NCBI RefSeq assembly: GCF_018863415.1
Contig: NZ_JAHKSN010000017.1
Span: 6,001-70,000, forward strand
Source of the DNA: Deinococcus aestuarii
Lineage (GTDB): Bacteria > Deinococcota > Deinococci > Deinococcales > Deinococcaceae
Reading direction: 5' to 3'
Length of the DNA stretch: 64,000 bases
Shown piece by piece: positions 24,415-33,761 of this stretch (the stretch's first letter is position 1; each line of letters opens with the position of its first letter). The position numbers and the translations under genes are program-made. The notes below the pieces were generated by a model. That model made no database searches. It was not told where the DNA came from and worked only from the letters and a program-made list of their open reading frames with translations.

Positions 24415-24705
24415 AGGAAAACCTCCCGGCGGGGAAGCTCTGTGGGCCCTTCCACAAAGGGCGGCGGCGGGCTTTGACACAGTGAACCTTACTCCGGGGG
24501 AGTACGCCGCCCAGCCTGGCTGCACGGAACAGGGGCCGGGTGCGCGGGGACCGACAGTTCGGGCGGGAACTCCGCCCCGGCTCCGCGCGGCAAGGGCTAG
24601 ACCCGGACAGGACGCCGCCCGGGCTCCTGTTCGCGTCTGGCCCTCCCGATGGGCTGGGGGCCGTGACGGAAACCTGGGCGGGGGTCCGGAAGGGCAACTC
24701 CCCCG
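24415..24705 (+). promoter_or_regulatory. Long leader before the TerC gene; possible metal-responsive element
   Basis: A 291-base region without a gene. It contains TTGACA at 24474, a TACTCC-GGG-GGAGTA palindrome near 24490, GGGGAGTA at 24497-24504 and ACCGAC at 24550-24555. GGGGAGUA and ACCGA-type words are conserved in yybP-ykoY manganese riboswitches, which often precede TerC-family genes. I could not find the closing P1 stem, so this is only a candidate. Hairpins such as GGGCGG-GAACT-CCGCCC near 24561 follow. Confidence 0.3.
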
Positions 24706-25701
24706 ATGGAAGTTCTGATGACCCTGTGGCTCGGCAAACCCGCCTGGATGTGGGGGGTGTTTCTCACGCTCGTCACGGCCCTGCTCGCCTTCGACCTCGG
24801 GGTGCTGGGCCGAAAGCGGGCGAAGGGCGGCTCTCAGGAGATCGGCGTGGCCGAGAGCCTGCGGCTGAGCGTCTTTTACATCGCCATCGCGCTCGCCTTC
24901 GGCGGCTGGGTGTGGCTCAGCCTGGGGGCGGAGAGCGGGCTGGCGTACTTCACGGGCTTCGCGGTCGAAAAGGCCCTCGCCCTCGACAACGTGTTCGTGA
25001 TCAGCGTGATCTTCGCGGCGCTCGCCGTGCCCCGCCACCTCCAGCACCGGGTCCTCTTCTGGGGCATCCTCGGCGTGATCGTGCTGCGCGGCGTCATGAT
25101 CGGGCTGGGCGCGGCCCTGGTGAGTAACTTCGACTGGATCATGTGGGTGTTCGGGGCGTTCTTGCTGCTGACCGGCGTGCGGCTGCTGTTCGTGAAGGGG
25201 GGCCATGAGGCGCCCAACCTGGAGCGGCACCCCGTCGTGCGTATGTTGCGCCGCGTCATGCCGATCAGCCCGAAGCTCGACGGCGAGAAGTTCGTGACCC
25301 GGCTGCCCGACGCCGCGGGCCGGGTGCGGCTCCACGCCACGCCGCTGCTGCTCGCCCTGCTGCTGGTCGAAGCCGCCGACCTCGTGTTCGCGGTGGACTC
25401 GATTCCGGCGATCTTCGCCATCACCCAAGACCCCTTCATCGTCTACACGAGCAACATCTTCGCCATCCTGGGCCTGCGCGCCCTGTACTTCGCCCTCGAC
25501 GCCCTGATCCACCGCTTCCAGGCGCTCAAGCCCGCGCTGGCGCTGGTGCTCGTCTTTATCGGCGGCAAGATCTTTTACAACCAGTTCTTCGGCAAGCTCG
25601 ACCCGGCGATCAGCCTCGGCGTGACGCTCGCCATCCTGGCCGGGGGCGTCCTCGTCAGCCTCTGGAAGACGCGCGGGGAGAGGGCGCGCCCCGCCGCGTA
25701 G
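24706..25701 (+). CDS. TerC-family integral membrane protein
   Basis: A 331-residue membrane protein with about eight hydrophobic segments. TerC family features include the acidic membrane motifs [18 protein letters not shown] ([16 protein letters not shown]) and [15 protein letters not shown]. Relatives (Alx, YkoY) are linked to manganese export. The ATG at 24706 is used; an ATG at 24718 (MTLWLGKP) has a better-placed GGAAG and may be the true start. Unusually long leader upstream. Confidence 0.9.
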   Translation: MEVLMTLWLGKPAWMWGVFLTLVTALLAFDLGVLGRKRAKGGSQEIGVAESLRLSVFYIAIALAFGGWVWLSLGAESGLAYFTGFAVEKALALDNVFVISVIFAALAVPRHLQHRVLFWGILGVIVLRGVMIGLGAALVSNFDWIMWVFGAFLLLTGVRLLFVKGGHEAPNLERHPVVRMLRRVMPISPKLDGEKFVTRLPDAAGRVRLHATPLLLALLLVEAADLVFAVDSIPAIFAITQDPFIVYTSNIFAILGLRALYFALDALIHRFQALKPALALVLVFIGGKIFYNQFFGKLDPAISLGVTLAILAGGVLVSLWKTRGERARPAA

Positions 25702-25725
25702 CGCGGCCGGGAAGGGTCCCCGTCC

Positions 25726-26502
25726 TCACCCCCCCTGGCCTCCGGGGTGCTCCACCCAGAGGTTTTCTTCCACGTAGAGGCCCCGGTCCAGTGCCCGGTC
25801 GATCCGGACGAGGTTGAGGGCCTCCGGAACGGCGTACTCCCCGCTCACCGGAAAGACCATTCCCGTCCACCGTTCCCACTCGGCGACCGTCCCCTCGACC
25901 ACCATCGACCGTTCGGCGGGACCCAGGACGGTGGCGCCCAGCCGCTGGTGGGTCCGAATCCAGGGATCGGTAGAAAGACCGTCGGGCCGCGTCCACCGGG
26001 CATATTCCGCCATCGGGACGTGTGGGAAGCGGTGCTTCGCGGTCGGCCGCAGCGGAGCGACGACGCGCTCCAGCCCCCGCCCGTGGGCCCGCCCCGTCAA
26101 CGCCCGGAGCACCCGGGTCGCCAGGCCGCGTCGGTCGTCGGTCACGGCCACCGCCGCCGCCATGAAACAGAAGGTGTTGGGCCGACTGCCCGCCCCGTGT
26201 TCGGTGACCGAGCGGACGAGCGCGTCGTCGTAACCGGAGGGAAGATCCTCCGGGGAGCCGTCCCAGGCGAAGGGCACGCCCCACCCCCCGGCCACCACCC
26301 GGTTCTCCTCCAGCAGCAGAACGTTGTAGGCGGGGAAAAGGGCGTGCACCCGGTCCATGTACCTCGGCGGCACCGCGTCGTGGAAGATGAATTCGGGCCA
26401 CCGCTCGCGGAAGGCCGCTGCGGCCTCGTCCTAGAGGTCGGGCCGCTCGGAGGTCGTCACCACCCGCAGGGGGTCGGGAGCGTGAGGTGGGGGCCGGGTC
26501 AC
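25726..26502 (-). pseudogene. GNAT-like acetyltransferase gene with an in-frame amber codon
   Basis: Reading from a GTG at 26502, the frame runs VTRPPPHAPDPLRVVTTSER, then PDL, a TAG at 26433-26431 (codon 24), then DEAAAAFRERWPEFIFHD and on without interruption to 25726. Residues on both sides look like one GNAT N-terminus, where relatives often have a Trp near this site, so TGG to TAG is a likely cause. The GTG shares four bases (GTGA) with the mrpG stop, supporting the original start. A shortened product could start at a GTG at 26373. A sequencing error is possible. Confidence 0.7.
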
Positions 26503-26891
26503 GCCTCCTCGGCCCTCAGCGACCGCTGCGCTTCCCGGTCGGCCTGCGCAACTCTGTCGGCCTGTCCCAGCGCCCCCCACTCGTCGGGGCCGCCGCCAAG
26601 CTGGGGGGTGAGGCCCCGCAGGTAGGCGGCCTGCGCGATCAGGTACGCGGTGAGCGGCGTGGTCAGGAACTGGAAGAGCAGCACGGCGGCGAGCCGGGTA
26701 AAGGCCGCCGAGTCGGCGAGCTCGAAGGCCACCCCCAGGAAGATGCCCGCCGACCCCAGCGTCACGAGCTTGCTGCTCGCGTGCAGCCGCGCGTACAGGT
26801 CGGGAAAGCGCACCACCCCCACGGCGGCGGTCAGCACGAAAAACGCCCCGATCAGGATCGGGATGTCCCGCCAGGGGTGGAAGTCAGCCAC
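26499..26891 (-). CDS. mrpG: Mrp antiporter subunit G
   Basis: A 130-residue membrane protein with three hydrophobic segments and the MnhG/PhaG motif VGVVRFPDLYARLHASSK. It is part of the hetero-oligomeric Mrp Na+(K+)/H+ antiporter. It is separated from mrpF by 99 bases of 7-bp repeats, unlike the rest of the operon, and overlaps the GNAT pseudogene start. Confidence 0.93.
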   Translation of the reverse strand: MADFHPWRDIPILIGAFFVLTAAVGVVRFPDLYARLHASSKLVTLGSAGIFLGVAFELADSAAFTRLAAVLLFQFLTTPLTAYLIAQAAYLRGLTPQLGGGPDEWGALGQADRVAQADREAQRSLRAEEA

Positions 26892-26913
26892 GCCCGCCCC
26901 CGGGTGAGGCCGG

Positions 26914-26948
26914 AGCGGACGGCGGAGGGCGGACGGCGGAAGGCAGAA
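26914..26948. repeat. Heptamer array GGCGGAN x5
   Basis: Five 7-base units (AGCGGAC, GGCGGAG, GGCGGAC, GGCGGAA, GGCAGAA) in the mrpF-mrpG gap, twelve bases before a second array of different sequence but the same period. Confidence 0.75.
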
Positions 26949-26959
26949 GGCCCTCTCCC

Positions 26960-26990
26960 GCTGACGGCTGACGGCTGACGGCTGACAGCT
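26960..26990. repeat. Heptamer array GCTGACN x4
   Basis: GCTGACG three times, GCTGACA once, then GCT, ending directly at the mrpF stop codon. Same unit as at 9336 and 17706. Confidence 0.85.
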
Positions 26991-27251
26991 TCACCGCATC
27001 ACCCGCCCCACCAGCAGATACCGCGTCAGCGCCACCGTGGACAAAAAGCCCAGCAGGCTGAGCACGATGGCGGCGTCGAGCGTGACGAGCAGCCGGGTCT
27101 TGACGGCGATCAGGGTGAACAGCACGACCAGATTCACGCTCAGGAAGTCGAAGGCCATGATGCGGTCGCCCCAGGAAGGCCCGCGCAGCACGCGGTAGGT
27201 GACGAGCAGGACGGACAGGGTGACGATGCCGAGCGCGAGATCAACGATCAT
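26991..27251 (-). CDS. mrpF: Mrp antiporter subunit F
   Basis: An 86-residue protein with three membrane helices and the MnhF motif RVLRGPSWGDRIMAFD. The start ATG at 27251 (MIVDLAL) overlaps the mrpE end by 11 bases. Confidence 0.93.
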   Translation of the reverse strand: MIVDLALGIVTLSVLLVTYRVLRGPSWGDRIMAFDFLSVNLVVLFTLIAVKTRLLVTLDAAIVLSLLGFLSTVALTRYLLVGRVMR

Positions 27252-27750
27252 GGGCCTCCACCTCCAGGCGGGGGGGCGTGGCGAGCAGGACACGCAGCAG
27301 CCGCTCTTCCACCCTCAGGATGGACTCGCGGGCGGTCCGGGCGTCGGGGGTCCCGATGGCGTGGGCGTACAGGACGCGGCGGTCGGCGTTGAACCCCAGC
27401 ACGACGGTGCCGGGCATCAGGCCGATGGTGGCGGCCAGGAACGTCAGCGCACCCTCCCCCCGCAGCCGCAGCGGCACGGCCACGATCATCGGATTCAGGG
27501 GCGGGTGGGGCCGCAGGGCGAAGACGGCCACCTGCACGTTCGCCAGCGTGAGTTCGCGCAGGAAAAAGCCCACGAAGCCCAGCCCGGCCAGCACGCGGCG
27601 CACGTACTCGTGGGTGGCGAGGGCGCGCGGAAAGACGCTCAGGATGGCAAAGCCCAGCAGGAAGCCGACGCTGAGTTCCCGCAGGTTGACGGCCCCGGCG
27701 AAAAGCGCCCACACCCCGGCGAGGAGAAAGTTGAGGGTCAGCCCCCTCAT
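27241..27750 (-). CDS. mrpE: Mrp antiporter subunit E
   Basis: A 169-residue MnhE protein with two or three N-terminal membrane helices and a C-terminal soluble part containing the family's LTFLAATIGLMPGT and YAHAIGTPD segments. The ATG at 27750 overlaps the mrpD stop by four bases. Confidence 0.93.
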   Translation of the reverse strand: MRGLTLNFLLAGVWALFAGAVNLRELSVGFLLGFAILSVFPRALATHEYVRRVLAGLGFVGFFLRELTLANVQVAVFALRPHPPLNPMIVAVPLRLRGEGALTFLAATIGLMPGTVVLGFNADRRVLYAHAIGTPDARTARESILRVEERLLRVLLATPPRLEVEAHDR

Positions 27751-29285
27751 GGTCCGTCCTCCTCCCCGGTCGGCGCGGGGGGAATGACCACGGGCCCGTC
27801 CCCCAGCACCCCCCGGATATAGCGCGCGTTGTCGCGCAGCTCGGCGGCGGTGGCGTCCGCCCGGGCGAACAGCGGCCCGGCGAAGAGGCTCAGGCCCGCC
27901 ACGAGCGCGCAGGCGGCGTAGGCGGCGGCGTGCAGGGCCCGGGGCACGCGGTAGACCGGGAGCCAGTTCGGGTGCTGGCCCCAGAAGAAGCCGCGCCACA
28001 CGTTCAGCATCGCGTACAGGGTGATCAGGCTGCTCAGCAGGGCGCTGAACACCGCCACCAGGGCCAGGGGCGAGCCCTGCGCGAGCCCCGCCCGCACGAG
28101 CGCGTACTTCGCCACGAAGCCCCCGCTGGGGGGCAAGCCCGCCACCGTCAGCGCGCACAGCAGGAAACACCCGGCGAGCAGCGGCAGGAAGTCGAGCATC
28201 CCCCGCACCCGCACCAGCCGCGAGCCGCTCGCCCGCTCGGCCACGCCCGCGATGGAGAAGAGGGCCGTGGTCACCAGCACGCTCACCGCGAAGTACCCCA
28301 CGCTCGCCCGCAGCGCCTCCTCGGTGCCCACCCCCAGCCCGAAGGCGAGGTAGCCCACCGAACTCACCACCAGAAACGACAGGATGCGCCGCCACTCCCG
28401 CTGCGAGGCCGCTCCCAGCGCTCCGTAGAGCATCGTCACCGTGCCGAGCAGCAGCAGCAGCGTGTTCGTCACCGCCGCCTCCTGACTGAAGACGGTCGTA
28501 AAGACCCTCAGGAGGGCGTAGACGCCGACCTTCGTCAGGACCGCCGCGAAGAAGGTGCCCACGGCGGGCGGCAGCGCGGGGTAGGTGCCCGGCAGCCAGA
28601 AGCCCAGCGGGAACAGCGCCCCCTTCGCCGCGAAGACCACGAGCAGCAGCACCCCGACGGCGGTGACGGTCGGGTTGGGCCCCAGCTCTGCCGACCGCCT
28701 GGCGAGGTGGGCGAAGTTCAGCGTGCCCAGCACCCCGTACGCGAGTCCGCACGCGACGACGAGCAGGGCCGAGGCGGCGAGGTTCATCACGATGTAGCGG
28801 AAGCCCTCGCGCAGCTGCTCGCGGGTGGACCCCAGCACCGCGAGCGCATACGAGGCCACCAGCATCACCTCGAAGGCCACGAACAGGTTGAAGAGGTCCC
28901 CGGTCAGGAAAGACATCTGCACCCCCGCGAAGAGAAACTGCATCAGCGCGAGGAGGTGGTGCTTCTCGCGCACCGGGTCGGGGTCGGCGGCGGCCTGCCA
29001 CACGGCGAGCACGGCGCTCACGGCCCCCAGCACGCTCACCCACGCGGCGAGGCGGTCGGCGGTCATCACGATGCCGAACGGGGCGGGCCACCCGCCCAGC
29101 GCGCCCACGAGCACCGTCCCGTCCGCCGTGGCCGCCAGCAGCCCCAGCGAGAAGGCGAGGGTCAGGAACACGCCCGCCAGGGAGAGGCCCACCCGCACCG
29201 GGCGGCTCCACGGCCACAGCAGCCCCAGCCCGAAGCCCAGCGGCGTCAGGATGGGGGCGAGGGTCAACCAGGCGAGGCCGCTCAC
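27747..29285 (-). CDS. mrpD: Mrp antiporter subunit D
   Basis: A 512-residue membrane protein of the complex-I-like antiporter family (NuoM/N relatives) with about 14 hydrophobic segments. Conserved features include FNLFVAFEVMLVASYAL with its buried Glu, the Lys-bearing VVFAAKGALFPLGFWLPGTYP, and GLPPSGGFVAKYAL. It overlaps mrpC by four bases. Confidence 0.96.
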   Translation of the reverse strand: MSGLAWLTLAPILTPLGFGLGLLWPWSRPVRVGLSLAGVFLTLAFSLGLLAATADGTVLVGALGGWPAPFGIVMTADRLAAWVSVLGAVSAVLAVWQAAADPDPVREKHHLLALMQFLFAGVQMSFLTGDLFNLFVAFEVMLVASYALAVLGSTREQLREGFRYIVMNLAASALLVVACGLAYGVLGTLNFAHLARRSAELGPNPTVTAVGVLLLVVFAAKGALFPLGFWLPGTYPALPPAVGTFFAAVLTKVGVYALLRVFTTVFSQEAAVTNTLLLLLGTVTMLYGALGAASQREWRRILSFLVVSSVGYLAFGLGVGTEEALRASVGYFAVSVLVTTALFSIAGVAERASGSRLVRVRGMLDFLPLLAGCFLLCALTVAGLPPSGGFVAKYALVRAGLAQGSPLALVAVFSALLSSLITLYAMLNVWRGFFWGQHPNWLPVYRVPRALHAAAYAACALVAGLSLFAGPLFARADATAAELRDNARYIRGVLGDGPVVIPPAPTGEEDGP

Positions 29286-29737
29286 GACGGGTCCCCCCCG
29301 GGGGGGCGGGCGGAGTAGACGAGGGTCCTGGGTTCCTCCGGGTCGGGGCGGTCCGGGCCCTGGTGCTCGGGGTCGGCGATCAATCCGTCTTCCGCCTCGG
29401 GGTCGCGGGCGAGGCTGTCGCCGAAGGCCTCCACGTCGTCGTGCCCGGCGACCTGATACGCGCGCAGGGCCACAGTCAGGAGCAGGGCGGTCGTGGCGAA
29501 GCCGATCACGATGGCCGTCAGGATCAGCGCCTGCGGGAGCGGGTCCACGTAGGGCCCCCGCAGGGTCAGCAGCGGCGGCGCGTCCTCCCGCAGCCCCGCC
29601 ACCGTCAGGATCGCCAGGTTGCCCCCGTAGGTGATGAAGCTCAGCCCCAGCACCACCCGCACGATCACGCGCGACAGCAGCAAGAAGACGCCGGTGCCGA
29701 TCAAAAGGCCGATCAAGAGCGCGAAGAGGGTCTCCAT
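29282..29737 (-). CDS. mrpC: Mrp antiporter subunit C
   Basis: A 151-residue NuoK-like protein with three membrane helices (LGLSFITYGGNLAIL; PLPQALILTAIVIGFA). The C-terminal 50 residues form an acidic, Pro-rich hydrophilic tail longer than in many MrpC proteins. It is 76 bases downstream of mrpB. Confidence 0.94.
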   Translation of the reverse strand: METLFALLIGLLIGTGVFLLLSRVIVRVVLGLSFITYGGNLAILTVAGLREDAPPLLTLRGPYVDPLPQALILTAIVIGFATTALLLTVALRAYQVAGHDDVEAFGDSLARDPEAEDGLIADPEHQGPDRPDPEEPRTLVYSARPPGGDPS

Positions 29738-29813
29738 CAGCGGGCCTCCGGGGGGGCGGCCCGCCCCGGGCGTCCCGGGCAGGCCGTGGGCCGCCGCCCG
29801 CCGGGTGCCCCCC

Positions 29814-30320
29814 TCACTCGTCCCCCTCCACGCGCTCGTGCGGGTCCACCCGGATCAGGGCGTACGCGATGGCGAGGCTGCCGCCCACCACCACGAGGTA
29901 GACCCCCACGTCGAAGAGCAGCGCGGTCGCCCACTCGAACTCGCCCGTCAGCGCGGTCGTGAGGTAGCCGTAATCGCTCTTGAGGTAGGGCCTGCCGAGG
30001 AGGTAGGGCACCAGCCCGGTGACGAAGGAGAGGGCCAGCCCCCAGGGAACGAGGCGGGCCGGGTCGGTGCGCAGGGCGGAGTGCCCGTAGGCGATGCGGT
30101 GAAGGATCAGCGCGCAGGTGGTCATCAGCCCCGCGATAAAGCCGCCGCCCGGCGCGTTGTGCCCGCGCCACAGCAGCAGCAGCGCGAAGAGCAGCACGAG
30201 CGCGAAGACGGCGCGGCTCACCGTCCGGAGGATGGGGTCGCCGCTCAGGGGGGCGGGGGTGGGGGTACGGTCACGGGCGGGCGGGGCGGCGGGGGCCGGG
30301 GTCGGACGTTCGCGGGTCAT
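29814..30320 (-). CDS. mrpB: Mrp antiporter subunit B
   Basis: A 168-residue MnhB protein. After a Pro/Thr-rich N-terminal 30 residues come four membrane helices including RGHNAPGGGFIAGLM, the family's hallmark. The start ATG overlaps the mrpA stop by four bases. Confidence 0.94.
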   Translation of the reverse strand: MTRERPTPAPAAPPARDRTPTPAPLSGDPILRTVSRAVFALVLLFALLLLWRGHNAPGGGFIAGLMTTCALILHRIAYGHSALRTDPARLVPWGLALSFVTGLVPYLLGRPYLKSDYGYLTTALTGEFEWATALLFDVGVYLVVVGGSLAIAYALIRVDPHERVEGDE

Positions 30321-32656
30321 GCCTCTTCCTTTTCCTTGGGCCGGGTCGTCCCGGGCGGCGTGGAGGGGGCCGGGGCGGGGCCAGCCTCCCCGGGCGCGCG
30401 GCCCTTTTTCCCGACCCGCACGAGGCCCAGCACGGCGAGCGCGACCATGCCGACCACCGTGATCTCCCCGAGGGTGTCAAATCCCCGGAAGTCCACCAGC
30501 AGCACGTTCACAACGTTGCGCCCGCCGCCGAGCTCGTAGCTGTTGGCGAGGTAGTACGGCGAGATGGGCGGCGCCAGGAAGCGCACCCCCGCGAGCACGA
30601 GCAGGGTGGCCCCCACCCCCGCCGAGGCCGCCAGCAGCAGGTCGACCCCGTAGCGCCAGCGGGTGCGGGGCAGGTCCCGGCTGCGCGGCAGGGAGCGGAA
30701 GACGAGCAAAAAGAGGATCACCGTCACCGCCTCGACAAGCAGTTGCGTCAGGGCGAGGTCGGGCGCGCGCAGGCCCAGGAAGGCGGCGGCGCTCCCGAAG
30801 CCCGTCAGCCCGACGGCCACGACGGCGGTCAGGCGGCTGCGCGCGAGCAGCACGCCGAGGGCCCCCGCCACGAGCAGCGCCGCGATGGGCAGCAGCGCGA
30901 GCGGCAGCGGCCCGATGGCGTGAAAGACCTGCGGCGAGCGCCACACCCCGTACCCGGCGATCAGCGCGGCGGCCCCCAGCATGATCCGGAGCTGGTCGGG
31001 CAGCGCGAGGCCCTGGGTGCGCGCGATCAGTCGGCTCGACAGGACGTTCACCCCCTCGGTGAGCGCGTAGTACACCGTATTCGCGTTCAGGCGCGGGGTG
31101 AGCCGCCGCCCCAGGGTGCTCACCCGCGCCGACTGCGCGATCAGCGCCGCCCCCAGCCCCCACGTGACGAACGTGGCGAGGAGCGCGGGCGTGACCCCGT
31201 GCCACAGGCTCAGGTGCCCCGGGTACGCGGCGAAGTCCAGCGCGTTCTGCGCCGTCCGCGTCAGGGCCTCGGCGCCCCCCGGCCACACCCCGAAGGTGAG
31301 CGCGGCCAGGGCGAGAAGCGCGGCGGGCCCCGTCAGCCCGGGCGGGGCCTCGTGCGGGTCGGCGCCCGGCGGGGAGCGCGGCGGCCCCCAGAACACCCGC
31401 AGCAGCCGGAAGGAGTACGCGAAGGTCAGGGCGCTCCCGGCCACCGCGACCCCGATGAACAGGGGCCCCTGGTGCAGCATCGCCTCGTAGAACAGCTCCT
31501 TGGAGATGAAGCCCCCCAGGGGCGGCACCCCCGCCATGCTGAGAGCGGCGAGGAGCGCGACGGCGAAGGTGACGGGCAGGGCCTTCCTGAGCCCGCCCAG
31601 GCGCGGCAGCTCGCGCGTGCCCGTCTCGTGGTCGATGATGCCCACCACGAAAAACAGCGCCGCCTTGAAGGCCGCGTGGTTGAGCAGGTGCGCCGTCGCC
31701 GCGAATCTCCCCTCCGCGTCGGCCAGCCCGTAGAGGCTCATCAGCAGGCCGAGCTGCGAGACCGTGGAATAGGCCAGCAGCGCCTTGAGGTCGGTCTGTC
31801 GCAGCGCGATCCACGCGCCCCAGACCAGCGTGGCGAGCCCCACCGGCACGATGATCCCGCTCCACAGCGGGCTCGTTCCGAAGAGCAGCCCGAACTTGGC
31901 GACGAGCAAGACGCCCGCTTTCACCATCGTCGCGGAGTGCAAGAAGGCGGAGACGGGCGTGGGCGCCTCCATCGCGGTCGGGAGCCAGAGGTGGAAGGGG
32001 AGCTGGGCGCTCTTGGTGAACGCCGCGAGCAGCGTCAGCAGCAGCGCGGGCGTGAAGAGGGGAGACGCGCGCAGGGCCTCCACGTCGAGCCCCGAGAGGG
32101 TGGTGCTGCCCCCCGCGAGCCCGATCATCGCCACGGCGGCGAGCAGGCCCAGCCCGCCCAGGGCGCTGACCAAAAAGGCCTTGACCGCCCCGTCGCGCGC
32201 CGCCGAGCGGGTGTGCCACAGGCCGATCAGGAGGAAGCTCGTGACGCTCGTCATCTCCCAGAACCCGAACAGGGCGATCAGGTTGTCGCTCAGCACCAGC
32301 CCCAGCATCGAGCCGCCGAAGAGCAGCAGGTACGCGTAAAACCGCCCGAAGCGCTCGTGCGGGGAGAGGTACGCGACCGAGTACAGGCTCGCCAGCGCGC
32401 CGATCACCCCGATCAGGGTGGCGAAGAGCAGCGAGAAGCCGTCCCCCCGGAAGGCGAGCGCGAGCCCCAGGGTGGGGACCCAGCGGGTGACCTCCAGCGC
32501 GGGGAGCGCCCCCGGCATCCCGGCGAGCGGCAGGGCGAGGAGCAGCGCGGGCACGAAGGCGAGCGCGGCCACATACCCGGTGCGCCGTCCCAGGCGCGGC
32601 CCCAGCCAGGCGCACAGCGCGGCGAGAAGAAAGGGCAGGAAAACGGCGAGCGTCAC
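30317..32656 (-). CDS. mrpA: Mrp antiporter subunit A
   Basis: The largest subunit, about 779 residues, with an antiporter (NuoL-like) core and the MrpA-specific C-terminal helices. Motifs include NLIALFGFWEMTSVTSFLLIG with the membrane Glu, FTKSAQLPFHLWLPTAMEAP with the Lys, and GVPPLGGFISKELFYE. I chose the GTG at 32656 (MTLAVFLPFLLAALCAW) because upstream in-frame residues are not membrane-protein-like. It is the first gene of the seven-gene operon. Confidence 0.95.
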   Translation of the reverse strand: MTLAVFLPFLLAALCAWLGPRLGRRTGYVAALAFVPALLLALPLAGMPGALPALEVTRWVPTLGLALAFRGDGFSLLFATLIGVIGALASLYSVAYLSPHERFGRFYAYLLLFGGSMLGLVLSDNLIALFGFWEMTSVTSFLLIGLWHTRSAARDGAVKAFLVSALGGLGLLAAVAMIGLAGGSTTLSGLDVEALRASPLFTPALLLTLLAAFTKSAQLPFHLWLPTAMEAPTPVSAFLHSATMVKAGVLLVAKFGLLFGTSPLWSGIIVPVGLATLVWGAWIALRQTDLKALLAYSTVSQLGLLMSLYGLADAEGRFAATAHLLNHAAFKAALFFVVGIIDHETGTRELPRLGGLRKALPVTFAVALLAALSMAGVPPLGGFISKELFYEAMLHQGPLFIGVAVAGSALTFAYSFRLLRVFWGPPRSPPGADPHEAPPGLTGPAALLALAALTFGVWPGGAEALTRTAQNALDFAAYPGHLSLWHGVTPALLATFVTWGLGAALIAQSARVSTLGRRLTPRLNANTVYYALTEGVNVLSSRLIARTQGLALPDQLRIMLGAAALIAGYGVWRSPQVFHAIGPLPLALLPIAALLVAGALGVLLARSRLTAVVAVGLTGFGSAAAFLGLRAPDLALTQLLVEAVTVILFLLVFRSLPRSRDLPRTRWRYGVDLLLAASAGVGATLLVLAGVRFLAPPISPYYLANSYELGGGRNVVNVLLVDFRGFDTLGEITVVGMVALAVLGLVRVGKKGRAPGEAGPAPAPSTPPGTTRPKEKEEA

Positions 32657-32953
32657 GGCCCGCCCCGGAATTGACAGTACATTCGTCTCGCCACCTTGAA
32701 CCCCATGACGCCGCGCCCTGGGGTTCCGGAGCGCCGCGGAGCTGTGAACGGATGAGCCGTGGCCGTTCCCCTTCGGCCCTCCTGTCCCCGAATCGGCGCG
32801 TGGGCGCCCCCGACCGACATGCAAGAGTCAGTCTAAGGGACCCCGGAACGCCCTCCGTTAGACAGGAATGGGAACCGGAAGCTTTGCTCAAGGTCCCTCG
32901 GTGGCAAAACGCCGCCCGGCACGGGAGCCGCAGCGGCGTTCTCGGGGCGGAGG
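32657..32953. promoter_or_regulatory. Intergenic region upstream of the mrp operon
   Basis: 297 bases without a convincing gene. TACTGT on the minus strand (32679-32674) is a candidate -10 for mrpA. A hairpin (GTCTAAGGGA 32831-32840 with TCCGTTAGAC 32854-32863, one mismatch) may be an operator or leader structure. The terminator of the next reverse gene lies at its right end. Confidence 0.4.
32906..32940 (-). terminator. Terminator of the surface-protein gene
   Basis: On the minus strand, AACGCCGC pairs with GCGGCGTT and is followed by a TTTT run. It lies about 15 bases after the stop codon of the gene at 32954-33628. Confidence 0.75.
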
Positions 32954-33628
32954 TCAGCGCCGACGGCGCCCGAGCACGAACCACCCGGCGGCGGCGGCGA
33001 AAAAGCCCACGCCCGCGTAGGTCCACAGGTTCGGTCCCGGCTGGGGCGCGGTGACCTGACCGTTCACGGGCACACCGTTATTCACGATCACGTCCGGCCC
33101 GTCGAGGGCGTCCGCCACGCTGCTCACCGCCGTGAAGATCAGGGCGTACTTGAGGATGTCGTAGCCGATCCCCCGGCTGCGGTAGTAGCTCTGCGGGTAG
33201 GGGAAGTAACGGCCCGGGGAGAGCTGGTAGCGGTACTGCCCGCCCGGCGTGGCGCTGTAGGTGATCGCGCTGCGCGGCACGCCGGCCGGAAGGCGCACAT
33301 TTTTCCACCCGTTGAGCTGGGTGGGCGTCACGCGGGCGGCGGCGGCCCGGTTCGCGGCGCTGCTCGCCGGGGCGGTCGTGGTGCCCCGCTGGGTCGTGCT
33401 CGGGGTGCGGGTGGAGGGGAGGGGGCTGCGGGGGGCGGTGTAGGTGCTGCCCGCCGAGTTGTTGCGGGGCGGCGTGGAGCGCGGGGTCGGGGCGGGGGCA
33501 CGGTAACGCGGGGCGCTGTAGGTGGACCCCCGGCTGCCGCCGAAGCCCCCGCCGCTGCGCCGCTGTGCGTCGGCGACGCCCGCCGCGAGCGCGAGGGTGG
33601 TCAGGAGGAGGGTGAGAGGACGGTTCAT
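32954..33628 (-). CDS. Exported Ser/Thr/Pro-rich protein with C-terminal membrane anchor
   Basis: A 224-residue protein of unknown function. A signal peptide ([21 protein letters not shown]) is followed by a Gly/Ser/Arg/Pro/Thr-rich disordered region (to about residue 95), a small folded part ([35 protein letters not shown]) and a C-terminal membrane helix ending GRRRR, like a surface anchor. The ATG at 33628 lies six bases after TACTGT. Confidence 0.72.
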   Translation of the reverse strand: MNRPLTLLLTTLALAAGVADAQRRSGGGFGGSRGSTYSAPRYRAPAPTPRSTPPRNNSAGSTYTAPRSPLPSTRTPSTTQRGTTTAPASSAANRAAAARVTPTQLNGWKNVRLPAGVPRSAITYSATPGGQYRYQLSPGRYFPYPQSYYRSRGIGYDILKYALIFTAVSSVADALDGPDVIVNNGVPVNGQVTAPQPGPNLWTYAGVGFFAAAAGWFVLGRRRR

Positions 33629-33634
33629 CTCCCT

Positions 33635-33640
33635 ACAGTA
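33635..33640 (-). promoter_or_regulatory. Leaderless-type -10 element (TACTGT)
   Basis: On the minus strand, TACTGT is followed by six bases and the ATG of the surface-protein gene. Confidence 0.5.
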
Positions 33641-33749
33641 CGGGCCGGAGGGCGCCGAAGTTCCCGCCGGGCACACGGTTTTCGCCGGGGTGAAGGGCGG
33701 ACGAAGGCCCGGCTAGACGGCCCCGCGCCTTCCCTCCCCGCGCCCGGCG

Positions 33750-33755
33750 TACACT
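33750..33755 (+). promoter_or_regulatory. -10 element for the aro leader peptide (TACACT)
   Basis: TACACT is followed by exactly six bases and the ATG of the leader peptide at 33762. Transcription would begin at that ATG. Confidence 0.6.
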
Positions 33756-33761
33756 CCTCCC

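Noticed and set aside
22234..25512. Extension of the ATP-grasp frame by about 500 codons upstream
   Set aside because: It runs antisense through the small unknown gene and the TerC gene; the ATG at 23970 has an AAGGAG site and the family N-terminus.
30743..32674. A 643-codon plus-strand open frame opposite mrpA
   Set aside because: Antisense shadow of a membrane-protein gene with conserved antiporter motifs; the product is low-complexity Arg/Gly/Glu-rich.
32671..32700. TTGACA on the plus strand as a promoter
   Set aside because: No matching -10 at 16-18 bases and no plus-strand gene downstream before 33762.
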